From Fibrobacter sp. UWB13 (lineage in GTDB: Bacteria; Fibrobacterota; Fibrobacteria; Fibrobacterales; Fibrobacteraceae), in contig NZ_FXAX01000002.1 of the NCBI RefSeq assembly GCF_900177805.1, positions 584,677 through 648,676 of the forward strand: 64,000 bases of DNA, in the 5' to 3' direction. Position numbers and translations under genes: made by a program. Below, one piece after another: positions 19,579-27,827 of this stretch (its first letter is position 1; each line of letters opens with the position of its first letter). Below the pieces are notes generated by a model. It made no database searches, was not told the origin of the DNA, and saw nothing but the letters and a program-made list of their open reading frames with translations.

Positions 19579-19779
19579 ATGATTGTCGATTTAAAAGATC
19601 TCGAAGACGAAATCAAGATGGTCAAGGGTCTCGCCAAAGATGCAGGCTCCGATGGTCGCGCTATGCTCCGCAGTGTCAAACAGGCAGAATCGCTACTCAA
19701 TAAAGCCAAGCTCGCCGAAGCCAAAGGCGATTTCAAAAAAGAAGACGAACTGATCGAACAGATTCGTTCCCTTCTCTAA
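19579..19779 (+). CDS. Small coiled-coil protein
   Basis: A 66-residue, Lys/Glu-rich, wholly helical peptide with heptad-like leucines and no Cys. AAGGAG lies 6 bases before the ATG. It sits 3 bp after the second FISUMP gene and 7 bp before a membrane-type gene, so it is co-expressed. It may be an adaptor or small partner for a neighbouring gene product. No family is recognised. Confidence 0.6.
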   Translation: MIVDLKDLEDEIKMVKGLAKDAGSDGRAMLRSVKQAESLLNKAKLAEAKGDFKKEDELIEQIRSLL

Positions 19780-19786
19780 GCTAGTC

Positions 19787-21283
19787 ATGTCGATTAACGA
19801 TAAACTGTCGAATGCTGCTGCAAAACGCTCCCTGCAAGAACTCGTCTCCCGTTATGGGGAGGCGGCTTCTCTTGACTTATCCGCATACGATGGCAAATCA
19901 AGCTTGACAGAACAAGCCACAAGAAGTCTAAAAAGTATCGCAGAAAGTAGGCTCGGCAAAACCGCAGAAGAAGCAAGCCGCAATATACACCAACAAGCGG
20001 GCTTCTCAGCAGAAGTCATCGAAACAACCACAATCAATAAACAGCGAATCATCGATGGCAAAAACACGCGCAGTTTCCGTTACGACGATCTTGGCAATAC
20101 AAACGACCAGCTCATCGATGTTGTCGATGCTGAACAAATGTCAGATGGCACCTGGAAAGAAATTTCCGGGACAGGCTATCAGATGAAATTTCTCGGGAAA
20201 AACGGCAGCGAAACTTTTGATAAGCTATGCAATTCAAAACACGACAAGTATTACGAAAGCGGTACGCCTGTTAAAATACCCAAGGATTTTTACGCTGATT
20301 TCTGCACTCAGGCAGACGCCAAAATAGATCAAGTCAAGCAGCAAATCAAAACACTAAAAGCAAACGGCGGCGATCCTTCTGTTATCGCCAAAAAACAAGA
20401 GCGCCTCAAAAAATACGAATCCATCCGCAAAAACACATACAGCAGCGAAACAACTAGCAACGACGCTTTTCTCGCCCGCACAAGTCCAAAGCTCTATACC
20501 GCCAAAGCCGTACTTTCCACCGCAAACCAAGCCGGTCTGGAAGGTGCCAAATACGGGGCTGCTTACGGCGGAGGCATTGCTATCGCCTGCAATATAGGTG
20601 CTGTCTTAAAAGGCAAACCCATCGACGAAGCGATAAAGGATGTCGCTATACAATCGGCAAAATCTGCCGCACGTTCTTATGCTGTCGCTAGCGGAGCCAC
20701 TGTCATTGATGCGGGTTTAAAACATTACAAAAACGAATTACCCAAGCTCCTGAAAAACGCCAAAGCACCCACAGAAATTGCAGGGTTCGTCATGGATTCT
20801 GCAGCGGCATTCTATAACTACTACAATGGCAGCATTTCCGGTGTCGATTGCATGAAGCAAATTGCCTGTAATGCATCGCAAGTATTAATAAACTTGACGC
20901 CTATAGGTCAAGCCGTCTTTATAGCACGAACCGTCTACACACTCGTCTCGATAAGTGTCTCTGTAATCAAAGAAGCCATAAACGCCCCACGAATTGCAAG
21001 AGAACGCCGCATCCAAATCGAACAGGAATGTGCAGAACAAATTAAAGCGCTAAAACAGTTCCGCGAAGAATACGAACAACAAGCAAAGACCTGGCTCAAG
21101 AAAACAACAGACACATTTGTCACTGCGTTCAATACAATGGACACTGCACTGCAAATCGGCGATGTCGATGCTTACATTTCTGGCGCCAATCAAATTACCC
21201 ACGCCATGGGTGCCAAAACACAATTCGAAAACTGCGAACAGTTCAACCGTCTGATGAATTCAGATGAAGCCTTCGTCCTTTAA
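19787..21283 (+). CDS. Protein with glycine-rich hydrophobic helices, candidate membrane effector
   Basis: A 498-residue protein without a signal peptide. The N-terminal 240 residues are polar. Residues about 250-290 hold small-residue-rich helices (GAKYGAAYGGGIAIAC), another weakly hydrophobic stretch lies near 305-325, and a more hydrophobic one (LINLTPIGQAVFIARTVYTLVSISVSVI) near 365-395. A charged coiled coil follows. Small-residue-rich amphipathic helices in a protein without export signal are typical of proteins that insert into membranes when triggered, but direct evidence is lacking. The ribosome site is weak (CTAAGC), so translation may be coupled to the previous gene. Confidence 0.62.
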   Translation: MSINDKLSNAAAKRSLQELVSRYGEAASLDLSAYDGKSSLTEQATRSLKSIAESRLGKTAEEASRNIHQQAGFSAEVIETTTINKQRIIDGKNTRSFRYDDLGNTNDQLIDVVDAEQMSDGTWKEISGTGYQMKFLGKNGSETFDKLCNSKHDKYYESGTPVKIPKDFYADFCTQADAKIDQVKQQIKTLKANGGDPSVIAKKQERLKKYESIRKNTYSSETTSNDAFLARTSPKLYTAKAVLSTANQAGLEGAKYGAAYGGGIAIACNIGAVLKGKPIDEAIKDVAIQSAKSAARSYAVASGATVIDAGLKHYKNELPKLLKNAKAPTEIAGFVMDSAAAFYNYYNGSISGVDCMKQIACNASQVLINLTPIGQAVFIARTVYTLVSISVSVIKEAINAPRIARERRIQIEQECAEQIKALKQFREEYEQQAKTWLKKTTDTFVTAFNTMDTALQIGDVDAYISGANQITHAMGAKTQFENCEQFNRLMNSDEAFVL

Positions 21284-21298
21284 GAAGAGGAATCCAAT

Positions 21299-22309
21299 AT
21301 GCCAATACCTATACTTCTTGGAATTGCAGCAGCAGGTGCAGGTCTTTTGGGCACCAAAAAAGCTCACGATGCCAGCAAGACAAATACACGTGCCTCTAGC
21401 CTGAACCGACGCGCTGAATACTACATCAACAAAGCAAAAACAGGCCTCGAAGCCAAGAGAAGCGAATGCCAAAAGTCGCTAGAAACCCTTGGTTCCACCA
21501 AGCTCAATGTTTTAAACAATGGCATTTTACCGTTCGTTCATTCCTTCAAAAAAATCCACAATGTCGATTTGCGCAACAGCTCAGGTCTAGAAGAACTCTC
21601 CAAATTCCATATTACCAAGCAAGAACTTGCCGAAATGGAAAAAATGGGAACCCTTGCCGAAGGCATCAAAAATGGAGCTATTGGCGGTGTTGCAGCCGGT
21701 GCGCTAGTAGCTATCGGTGCTTATGGGGCCGCTACTACATTTGGAGTCGTCGCCGGTACTGGAACCGCGATTGGAACGCTTTCTGGAGTAGCTGCTACAA
21801 ATGCAACATTGGCATTTCTCGGTGGAGGCTCCCTTGCCGCAGGTGGCTTTGGAATGGTCGGTGGAATGGCTGTCTTAGGTAGCGTAGCTATCGGTCCCGC
21901 CCTTGCCGTCATAGGGTTCGTCATGAACGCCAAAGCACAAGAGAACCTAGAAAAAGCAAGAGCAAACATCGCTGAAGCCGAAAAAGTTATCGAGCAATGC
22001 GACACTGCCTCAACATTATGCGACGCCATCAAGGATAGGTGTGAACTATTCAATAGCGCTCTGAACAAACTCATGAAACAACTCGATGGAGCTGTGCGCA
22101 CTGTAAATGACATCGTCAAACGCTATACAGAAAAATATGGCAGCGCAGACTTCAACAACTTCTGCGATGCAGAAAAGAAGTCCATCACCGCCGCATGCTC
22201 CCTAGCCAAAACAGTCAAGAGCATCCTGGACACACCAATTCTAATGGAAAACGGTGCTCTCACTAAGGAATCTGAAAAAATTCTTAAAAGTATTCCTCAA
22301 GAATCCTAG
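21299..22309 (+). CDS. Protein with long glycine-zipper hydrophobic core, candidate membrane effector
   Basis: A 336-residue protein. A short hydrophobic N-terminus (IPILLGIAAAGAGLLG) is followed by a coiled coil. A run of Gly/Ala-rich hydrophobic segments at about 125-220 (GAIGGVAAGALVAIGAYGAA, FLGGGSLAAGGFGMVGGMAV) comes next, then a second coiled coil. The symmetry of coiled coil, hydrophobic hairpin, coiled coil resembles membrane-inserting or pore-forming helical proteins. It is the last gene of the same-strand run. AGAGGA precedes the ATG. Function is inferred from shape and position only. Confidence 0.65.
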   Translation: MPIPILLGIAAAGAGLLGTKKAHDASKTNTRASSLNRRAEYYINKAKTGLEAKRSECQKSLETLGSTKLNVLNNGILPFVHSFKKIHNVDLRNSSGLEELSKFHITKQELAEMEKMGTLAEGIKNGAIGGVAAGALVAIGAYGAATTFGVVAGTGTAIGTLSGVAATNATLAFLGGGSLAAGGFGMVGGMAVLGSVAIGPALAVIGFVMNAKAQENLEKARANIAEAEKVIEQCDTASTLCDAIKDRCELFNSALNKLMKQLDGAVRTVNDIVKRYTEKYGSADFNNFCDAEKKSITAACSLAKTVKSILDTPILMENGALTKESEKILKSIPQES

Positions 22310-22370
22310 AGATTAATCTTAACAGCAAAACCATATTCATCACTCTTCCCCTGTGGAGGAGTTTTTTACT

Positions 22371-23321
22371 TTACCCACAATACACCTTCCCTGCTTTTTC
22401 AAACTCTTCCTTGAACCAGAGACGCAGTTCTCGCGGTTCAAGGATTTCTGCTTCAGCAAGGAACTGCGGGAAATAGATTTTTGCGAGTTTCTCGGAGCAT
22501 TCGAAAGTGTAATCACCAGCACCACGGACTTCTGCACAATCCATTTTCGCGGGTGTCTTGTCGCACGCATTATCCATCGCAATAACTTTAGGGCGATTTG
22601 TGACGAGCTTGTTGTAGCGTTCGGCACCTTTCTCCGTAAAACGCACTTTGACATTTTGTCCGTAACAGAGGAACGGGTCAAAATGCTCGCGGTAAAGGTC
22701 TGCCTGATGCGAGAGATCAAAATTTTCGCAATGATACGCACTGCTTTCTAAGTCGGCAGCGACTCCCCTGATGTGGCAAAGTCGAAGCGAATAGAAACGA
22801 TTTGGTATAGGCTTATTAGTATCACCACCGCATACAACAACATACGCGCGGACTTGCGATGGCGAAAATGCCAAAAAGCAGGGCGAAACGTTTTTCACTT
22901 CCCCACGATAATTCAGCGTCACATTGACGCGCTTTTCAATGGCATTTAATAGTTTATTCAAATCATCATGAAAGATAAAACACTCGCGTTTCCCTCGCGG
23001 GAGATTGACATAACTTTCAAAATAGTATCGGCAAAGAGCCGCCACCTTGACATTACGGGCAGTCCCCAAATTATTCGCATAATTTGCAAAACTTTCGCCA
23101 GTCTTGGAAAGCGAAAACTGGAGCGGCGGAATATTTTTGTACAAAATATCATCTATCGCTAGCTGGGTGGCATCCGGCACGGGGAATTCCGCATAGCGTG
23201 CAAGAATGCGATTACACAAGTCGCCAATTCCCTTGAGCCCATAATCTTCGACATCGAGCTCCATCTGGCTACGCAACAAATGCGACGAAGCCACCTTAAT
23301 TTTTTGAGAAACGCTAATCAT
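22371..23321 (-). CDS. WYL-domain-type regulator
   Basis: A 316-residue protein. The N-terminal 110 residues are helical. From about 125 a beta-rich domain follows with features of WYL regulators: an LNYRG strand, an FLAFSPSQVRAYVV strand in the usual place of the WYL motif, FYSLRLCHIRGV, and a C-terminal helical extension with REL..WF. WYL proteins bind nucleic acid or nucleotide ligands and often control defence or stress operons. It is convergent with the 18-kb run, so it would have to act in trans on it. The classic DNA-binding helix-turn-helix is not clear. Regulation of the run is inference from adjacency. Confidence 0.65.
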   Translation of the reverse strand: MISVSQKIKVASSHLLRSQMELDVEDYGLKGIGDLCNRILARYAEFPVPDATQLAIDDILYKNIPPLQFSLSKTGESFANYANNLGTARNVKVAALCRYYFESYVNLPRGKRECFIFHDDLNKLLNAIEKRVNVTLNYRGEVKNVSPCFLAFSPSQVRAYVVVCGGDTNKPIPNRFYSLRLCHIRGVAADLESSAYHCENFDLSHQADLYREHFDPFLCYGQNVKVRFTEKGAERYNKLVTNRPKVIAMDNACDKTPAKMDCAEVRGAGDYTFECSEKLAKIYFPQFLAEAEILEPRELRLWFKEEFEKAGKVYCG

Positions 23322-23487
23322 ACCTTAAAGATAATTTTAATAGCGTTACTTTTGTACGTTCACGTTCAAAATTTAAAAGTTCCATTTTTTTTGGCTTGCA
23401 CCAAAGATTTTGCGCATTTTCAACCAATTTCCGCAATATTGCACTTTCCAAAAGTTCCAACTTTCAGAACGCAAAAATATTGCCTAT

Positions 23488-23515
23488 TTGAGCACATAGA
23501 AAAATCAGTTAAATT
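23488..23515 (+). promoter_or_regulatory. Candidate sigma-70-type promoter
   Basis: TTGAGC and TAAATT are separated by 16 bases, about 40 bases before the start of the small acidic protein gene. The region between the WYL gene and this gene is AT-rich and otherwise empty. No experimental start is known, and AT-rich DNA gives such matches by chance. Confidence 0.35.
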
Positions 23516-23554
23516 AATGGCAAAAGAGATAAAAACATCAAAATGGAGACCACT

Positions 23555-23740
23555 ATGGCTACCACAACAAAAACCAACGACACCGAACTCGATATCGCCT
23601 TGAACGAACTCGAAACAGAAATAAAAGAACTAGAAGCAGCTGCTGAAGATATCGAAAAGACGGCTCAAGAAATTGACAAATACATGAACATGCTTGATGA
23701 TCTTTTGGAATCTATCCCAGAAGAACAAAGTAACAACTAA
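23555..23740 (+). CDS. Small acidic coiled-coil protein
   Basis: A 61-residue, strongly acidic, helical protein (heptad-like LETEIKELEAAAEDIEKT). The ATG at 23555 is chosen over the one at 23543 because GGAG lies six bases before it. There is no membrane segment or Cys. It stands alone between an AT-rich intergenic stretch and a perfect inverted repeat. It resembles small oligomerising coiled coils; no function is recognised. Confidence 0.6.
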   Translation: MATTTKTNDTELDIALNELETEIKELEAAAEDIEKTAQEIDKYMNMLDDLLESIPEEQSNN

Positions 23741-23770
23741 GTTCTACTTTTTTTCTTCTTCCGGCCGTGA

Positions 23771-23805
23771 GCGACAAGTGCTTCATATTAATGAAGCATG
23801 GTCGC
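23771..23805. repeat. Inverted repeat with two-part stem
   Basis: Outer arms GCGAC/GTCGC and inner arms TGCTTCAT/ATGAAGCA surround a four-base centre. It lies between the stop of the small acidic gene and the stop of the convergent BatD-like gene. There is no T run on the + strand, and on the - strand only a weak one, so it may be a terminator of low strength or a protein-binding palindrome. Confidence 0.55.
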
Positions 23806-23829
23806 GAGAGTGAGTGCCTCTTACACTTT

Positions 23830-24774
23830 CTATTTACTTTGGGCGCGAACGGCTTCAGGATCAGGTTTCGTATCTTCGAGCAGTCGATCAGCCCATTCGT
23901 CCCAGAACTTGCAGCGTTCGCCTTCGAGCTTCATCTTCGCAAACTTCACCGGTTCCGTTTCAACGGCAAGCGTTACCACGGATTCCTTGTATGCCTGCGG
24001 GAGCCCTGCGACATGTGCCATGCGCTTCTTGAGTTCCGCGACAGTCGCATCAAGAATATCGACTTCAAAACGGCGCTCAATGTAACGACGTGTAATAAAC
24101 CCAAGCGACATGAAGTAATCGCCTTGATTGCCTTCGGCAAGGTAATTCTTGTTGCGCAAATTCTTGAGAGCAAGCACAGCCTCTTCGTACGGCGGGAGCT
24201 GCGGAGCTTCACCGCGCTTTGCAAATTTCTTGTGCAAGAACCAGCCAAGGAATACGAGCAATGCAACGCCAAGCACAGCGAGCATTACATAAAGCCACTG
24301 CGGGAGTCTCGGGTCGCTCAGCGGATTTTCCACTTCGAGGATATCTGCTTCTTCGCCAGTCGTACGGTTAGAAACCTTGACCGCGACCGGGTCCGTATGC
24401 GTCTTGACCGTATCGGTCCCGACAACAGCATTCACTTCTTGCGGAGCAATCAAAAAGTCACCGCTCACAAATGTATTGAGCGTTGCAAGCCATGTGAACT
24501 TCGCCGTGCCTTTGGGCATGCCTTCGGTAATTTTTTCATTCTTCATTTCCTTGACTTCAAAGCTGCCAAGGTTACCGACAAAGCTCGGTAAATCGACAAT
24601 CGCATTTTCAGGCGCCGTGACCTGGATTTCGTAATTGAACTTATCGCCGATAAAGACCTGTGCGTTATCGACATTCGCCTTGACCGTCAAGTCAAAAGCA
24701 TTAGCAGAAACAACTAAAAGTAACGCAAGCGAAAAAAGGAATTTGAAACTTTTCAATGAAGTAAAACGAGACAT
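23830..24774 (-). CDS. BatD/DUF4381-like membrane protein
   Basis: About 314 residues from the ATG at 24774, chosen because GAGG precedes it at the right spacing; an upstream in-frame TTG is less likely. A signal peptide (hydrophobic to SANAF) is followed by an Ig-like beta domain typical of BatD ('oxygen tolerance') proteins, a single membrane helix at about 170-190, and a cytoplasmic helical tail (DUF4381-like) rich in Arg/Glu. In Bacteroidetes BatD is encoded with MoxR-type ATPase and vWA genes for the cell envelope; none of these is adjacent here. Confidence 0.72.
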   Translation of the reverse strand: MSRFTSLKSFKFLFSLALLLVVSANAFDLTVKANVDNAQVFIGDKFNYEIQVTAPENAIVDLPSFVGNLGSFEVKEMKNEKITEGMPKGTAKFTWLATLNTFVSGDFLIAPQEVNAVVGTDTVKTHTDPVAVKVSNRTTGEEADILEVENPLSDPRLPQWLYVMLAVLGVALLVFLGWFLHKKFAKRGEAPQLPPYEEAVLALKNLRNKNYLAEGNQGDYFMSLGFITRRYIERRFEVDILDATVAELKKRMAHVAGLPQAYKESVVTLAVETEPVKFAKMKLEGERCKFWDEWADRLLEDTKPDPEAVRAQSK

Positions 24775-24867
24775 CTTAAACCTCAAAAGGGAATATACAA
24801 AAAATTCAAATCGTAAACAAACCGCACACCGCTCTAGATTGCGGCACTCCTTCCTACCGCCTACTTT

Positions 24868-25458
24868 CTACTGCCTACTATTTATCACTTTCTTCAGCAT
24901 TCTTTGGCTGCGCAATGCGACGGTCGGGTGTTCCCTGTAAATCGATGCAAAAAGCTTCGTGTACGGAATTTCGCATTCGGCAAGTTCCTGCATGGCAGCT
25001 TTTGCTTTCTGCTTACCCAATTCCTTAAACGCATACGCATCCGCTTCGAATTCCTGAGTCCAGCAATACCAATTGAAAAGATAACGGAACGGAATCGCTA
25101 CTAAATGCAGCCACAAAATCGATTCAAAAAAGCTCACGTTCCAACGGGTGACCATTGCCGCCAAGAACCACACGGCAACCATCAAGAACGCCACCTTCAT
25201 CAGATTACGCAAAATCGAATGGCGCAAAACGCGATGACCTTCTTCGTGCTTTTCCACGAACTGGCTTTTCTGCGGTTCCCTGCGGTTTTCCGGAAGCGGC
25301 ACAATATCGTTTATTAGCGGAATCAATCGCAATACGGCAAAAACGCCACCACGCAACTGCGTCAACCTGCGTTCTCGAACTTCAATCGCAACACGCAACG
25401 CAATTTCAAGACAAAGTAAAATATATAACAACATAACAGAAATATTTGCGCAGTTCAA
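24868..25458 (-). CDS. M48-like membrane metallopeptidase
   Basis: A 196-residue protein with an N-terminal membrane helix, a zinc site HEEGH at about residues 70-74, a hydrophobic helix pair in the middle, and an EFEAD segment supplying the third ligand, as in M48 (HtpX/Ste24-type) peptidases. It is shorter than most HtpX proteins. The start is TTG at 25458, supported by TTAGG six bases upstream; the first ATG is eight codons later. It lies 7 bp after the stop of the DUF4954-like gene and is probably co-transcribed with it. Confidence 0.68.
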   Translation of the reverse strand: MNCANISVMLLYILLCLEIALRVAIEVRERRLTQLRGGVFAVLRLIPLINDIVPLPENRREPQKSQFVEKHEEGHRVLRHSILRNLMKVAFLMVAVWFLAAMVTRWNVSFFESILWLHLVAIPFRYLFNWYCWTQEFEADAYAFKELGKQKAKAAMQELAECEIPYTKLFASIYREHPTVALRSQRMLKKVINSRQ

Positions 25459-25465
25459 TCAATGC

Positions 25466-27334
25466 CTAAGCGATAATTTTCACAATAGCATTCAAGCGCT
25501 TGATCGATTCTTCAAAGCGGGTCTTTTCCCACTCCACGAATCCCTTGTCCACCGGATGGGCGCTATCGTAATCGTCAAAAATCTTTCGACCGCGTTCGTT
25601 GTCGCGATCCAAGCCATGACTTACGCTATCAAACCATTCCTTGTCGAGCTGTCTGTAACGCTTGACCAATTCGTCCATTGTCTCTGGGAGCGTCACGACT
25701 CGTGCAAGTTCCTTGTTCGTTTCGCCAAGCAATTTACGCAATTCGCGTGGAGACTGCTTCGAGAGCGATTCGTCGCCTTCCACAAGCGTAAGCATCAAAT
25801 CGAGCACGTAACGTTCCAGATATTCACCATACGTCTTGATGGCATTTTGTCGTACGCGTTCGCGCAAGAAGTTTTCACCAAGACCGTCAATATCAGATTT
25901 CGTATAAACGTCCTTGACCTTCACCACCTGCAAGCGGTTGTAAGCATCAAACACCAATCGAGCTGTTTCAGGATTGTAAATCGAGTAGAACGTAGAAGGC
26001 ACAATGCCCTTGCCGCGGATAGCATACTTGTACGCATTGCGGTCGAGCGCATACGTATTCTTCGAATAGTTCCAGCCCGGCACAATTTCGTTAAGGCGTG
26101 GAGCCACACCCACCAGCTGCGGGTCGCCCGCATGGATCAGCGAGAACGGGAACTTGAGTCGTTGTGGCAAAGTCGTGAGGCCGCTTGCAATCAAAGTAAA
26201 CGGAGACTCGCGGAAATTCGACGGGAACTTGATGTTCACGCCAAGACCAAAGAACATGCCCTGACCCGGCATCACTTCCTGGTCCGGCATACGACCTGTG
26301 TGGTTACTACCGACGTTTGCACCATAGCCCAAGTTGCCACAGCCTTCCGGCCAAAGCGCCGCAATCAAAAGCGAGTGGTGGTGCATCTGCGTCATCGGTC
26401 CCATGTAAGAACTATTGACTTCACCTTCTTCGATATGGCAGCACGGCGCAATGATAGATGACTTCACAATAGCCTTGCTCCCCACCTTGCAACGGCTCAT
26501 CAGCACGGAACTCTGGACCTCGGCGCCCGTATGCACCTTAACGCCCATCTGCACATTCGTATTTTCGAGAATCACGGAATCGTAGACATGGCTCGATTCT
26601 TCAAGCGAACTCATGATGATGGAATTGCGAATCTTTGCAGCACCTTCGATGCGGGCATGCGCACCAATCCAGCTATTGCGGATAATGTTCGTATTCGAAA
26701 CAACTGCGCCCTTCCCCACAATTCCAAACGGGAGTGCAAGTTCAGACCTGTACGTGCTGAGCATTTCAGCAAAAGAATCCTGGACGCTCTGTTCAGCCTT
26801 GTGGAAAAGCTGCAAGTCGACAAGCTCCGTCGTGAGTTCCGGGAACACCAGCACCTCACGGCCGCCCATCTCGTTACCCACGTTAATCGACGAACCGACC
26901 ATGTAATTGATCTTGCCACTGCTGACGAGCGTGCCCACATTCTGCACAACCGCGCTACTGCGCACAAGCACGTTGCTCAACGTCGAGACCTTGTAAATCA
27001 AGGCATTCTCGATAATGCAGTTATGCACCATGCAATCATAAATACCTGTAGCGACCGAAACATCGCCCGGCAAGAGGAGTGTGCCAAAAAACTTTGGGAG
27101 GCGCACATCGCCCATGAAACTCGAGCGGAAAATGCGGTTCGGGTCGAAGTCGGGCTCGACCAGCACCTTCGACCAGTCATCACAACTGTTCCCGTTTTTT
27201 TCCAAAATCTGGATTTCAAATGCCGTCATCGGACGGTACTTGCCAGTTGCGGACCTAATTACCTTAAAATTCTCGACCGAAGTAGCCAAAACACTGCTCT
27301 TCAGCGCTTTTTTCAATTTCAACAATCGCTGCAT
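25466..27334 (-). CDS. DUF4954-like left-handed beta-helix protein
   Basis: A 622-residue protein. From about 90 to 330 it has hexapeptide-like turns with Ile/Val/Ala at every sixth position (for example VSNTNIIRNSWIGAHARI), the pattern of a left-handed parallel beta-helix as in sugar-nucleotide acyltransferases and UDP-sugar pyrophosphorylases. The C-terminal third is helical. I match it to the DUF4954 family, whose function is unknown. A nucleotide-sugar role is possible but unproven. No Shine-Dalgarno-like site is visible before the ATG. Confidence 0.7.
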   Translation of the reverse strand: MQRLLKLKKALKSSVLATSVENFKVIRSATGKYRPMTAFEIQILEKNGNSCDDWSKVLVEPDFDPNRIFRSSFMGDVRLPKFFGTLLLPGDVSVATGIYDCMVHNCIIENALIYKVSTLSNVLVRSSAVVQNVGTLVSSGKINYMVGSSINVGNEMGGREVLVFPELTTELVDLQLFHKAEQSVQDSFAEMLSTYRSELALPFGIVGKGAVVSNTNIIRNSWIGAHARIEGAAKIRNSIIMSSLEESSHVYDSVILENTNVQMGVKVHTGAEVQSSVLMSRCKVGSKAIVKSSIIAPCCHIEEGEVNSSYMGPMTQMHHHSLLIAALWPEGCGNLGYGANVGSNHTGRMPDQEVMPGQGMFFGLGVNIKFPSNFRESPFTLIASGLTTLPQRLKFPFSLIHAGDPQLVGVAPRLNEIVPGWNYSKNTYALDRNAYKYAIRGKGIVPSTFYSIYNPETARLVFDAYNRLQVVKVKDVYTKSDIDGLGENFLRERVRQNAIKTYGEYLERYVLDLMLTLVEGDESLSKQSPRELRKLLGETNKELARVVTLPETMDELVKRYRQLDKEWFDSVSHGLDRDNERGRKIFDDYDSAHPVDKGFVEWEKTRFEESIKRLNAIVKIIA

Positions 27335-27362
27335 GGCTAAAAAATAGACTAAATTAGGGGCG

Positions 27363-27827
27363 ATGATGAAGGACTACCTCTTCAACCTAATAAAAAAACA
27401 TCAATATAATATCTCCATCTATACGGAAGATATTTTTGAGAGACGTTGTCAGGAAGAAATTATCCGCAGCGACGAGGACAACAGTTCCTTCGTGTATGTC
27501 GAATTCGACTTCGAAACCATAGACAGTGTTCTCGGGAATGAGACCAACTCCCAGCAATTCTGGAACATCTTCCTAGAAGCGCTTTCCAAGAACAAACGCG
27601 GAAACGACGTTCTCGGATTCCTCGAACACGAAAGCGGAATAGGGCTTCTGCTCCTCGATTCTAAAATTGATGGCTGGATGCGCCTTGCAGGTCGCTTTAT
27701 TCGTACCGCAAGCAAGCACAATTTCGAGATCATGAACCTCGTGCTTGAGAACAACGTAAAGCCAATCGTCTATCCGAGTTGCATTCAGGATATTCAGGCA
27801 CAGCAAGCCGCAAAGCAGGAACAATGA
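27363..27827 (+). CDS. Small protein with degenerate GGDEF-like fold
   Basis: A 154-residue protein. Its order of strands and helices (FVYVEFDFE, helix, GFLEHESGIGLLLLDS, helix, MNLVLENNVKPIV) mirrors a GGDEF diguanylate-cyclase domain, with SGIGLLLL where GGDEFALL would be. The catalytic GGDEF is absent, so it would not make cyclic di-GMP. The ATG overlaps the next gene's start (ATGA at 27824), so it is translationally coupled to the glycosyltransferase. An ATGATG start leaves 27363 or 27366. Confidence 0.6.
   Translation: MMKDYLFNLIKKHQYNISIYTEDIFERRCQEEIIRSDEDNSSFVYVEFDFETIDSVLGNETNSQQFWNIFLEALSKNKRGNDVLGFLEHESGIGLLLLDSKIDGWMRLAGRFIRTASKHNFEIMNLVLENNVKPIVYPSCIQDIQAQQAAKQEQ

Noticed and set aside
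1..23300. A prophage or integrative element
   Set aside because: No integrase, phage structural gene, tRNA-flanked repeat or attachment site was seen at the borders.
27363..27827. An active diguanylate cyclase
   Set aside because: The fold order is similar, but the GGDEF residues are absent.
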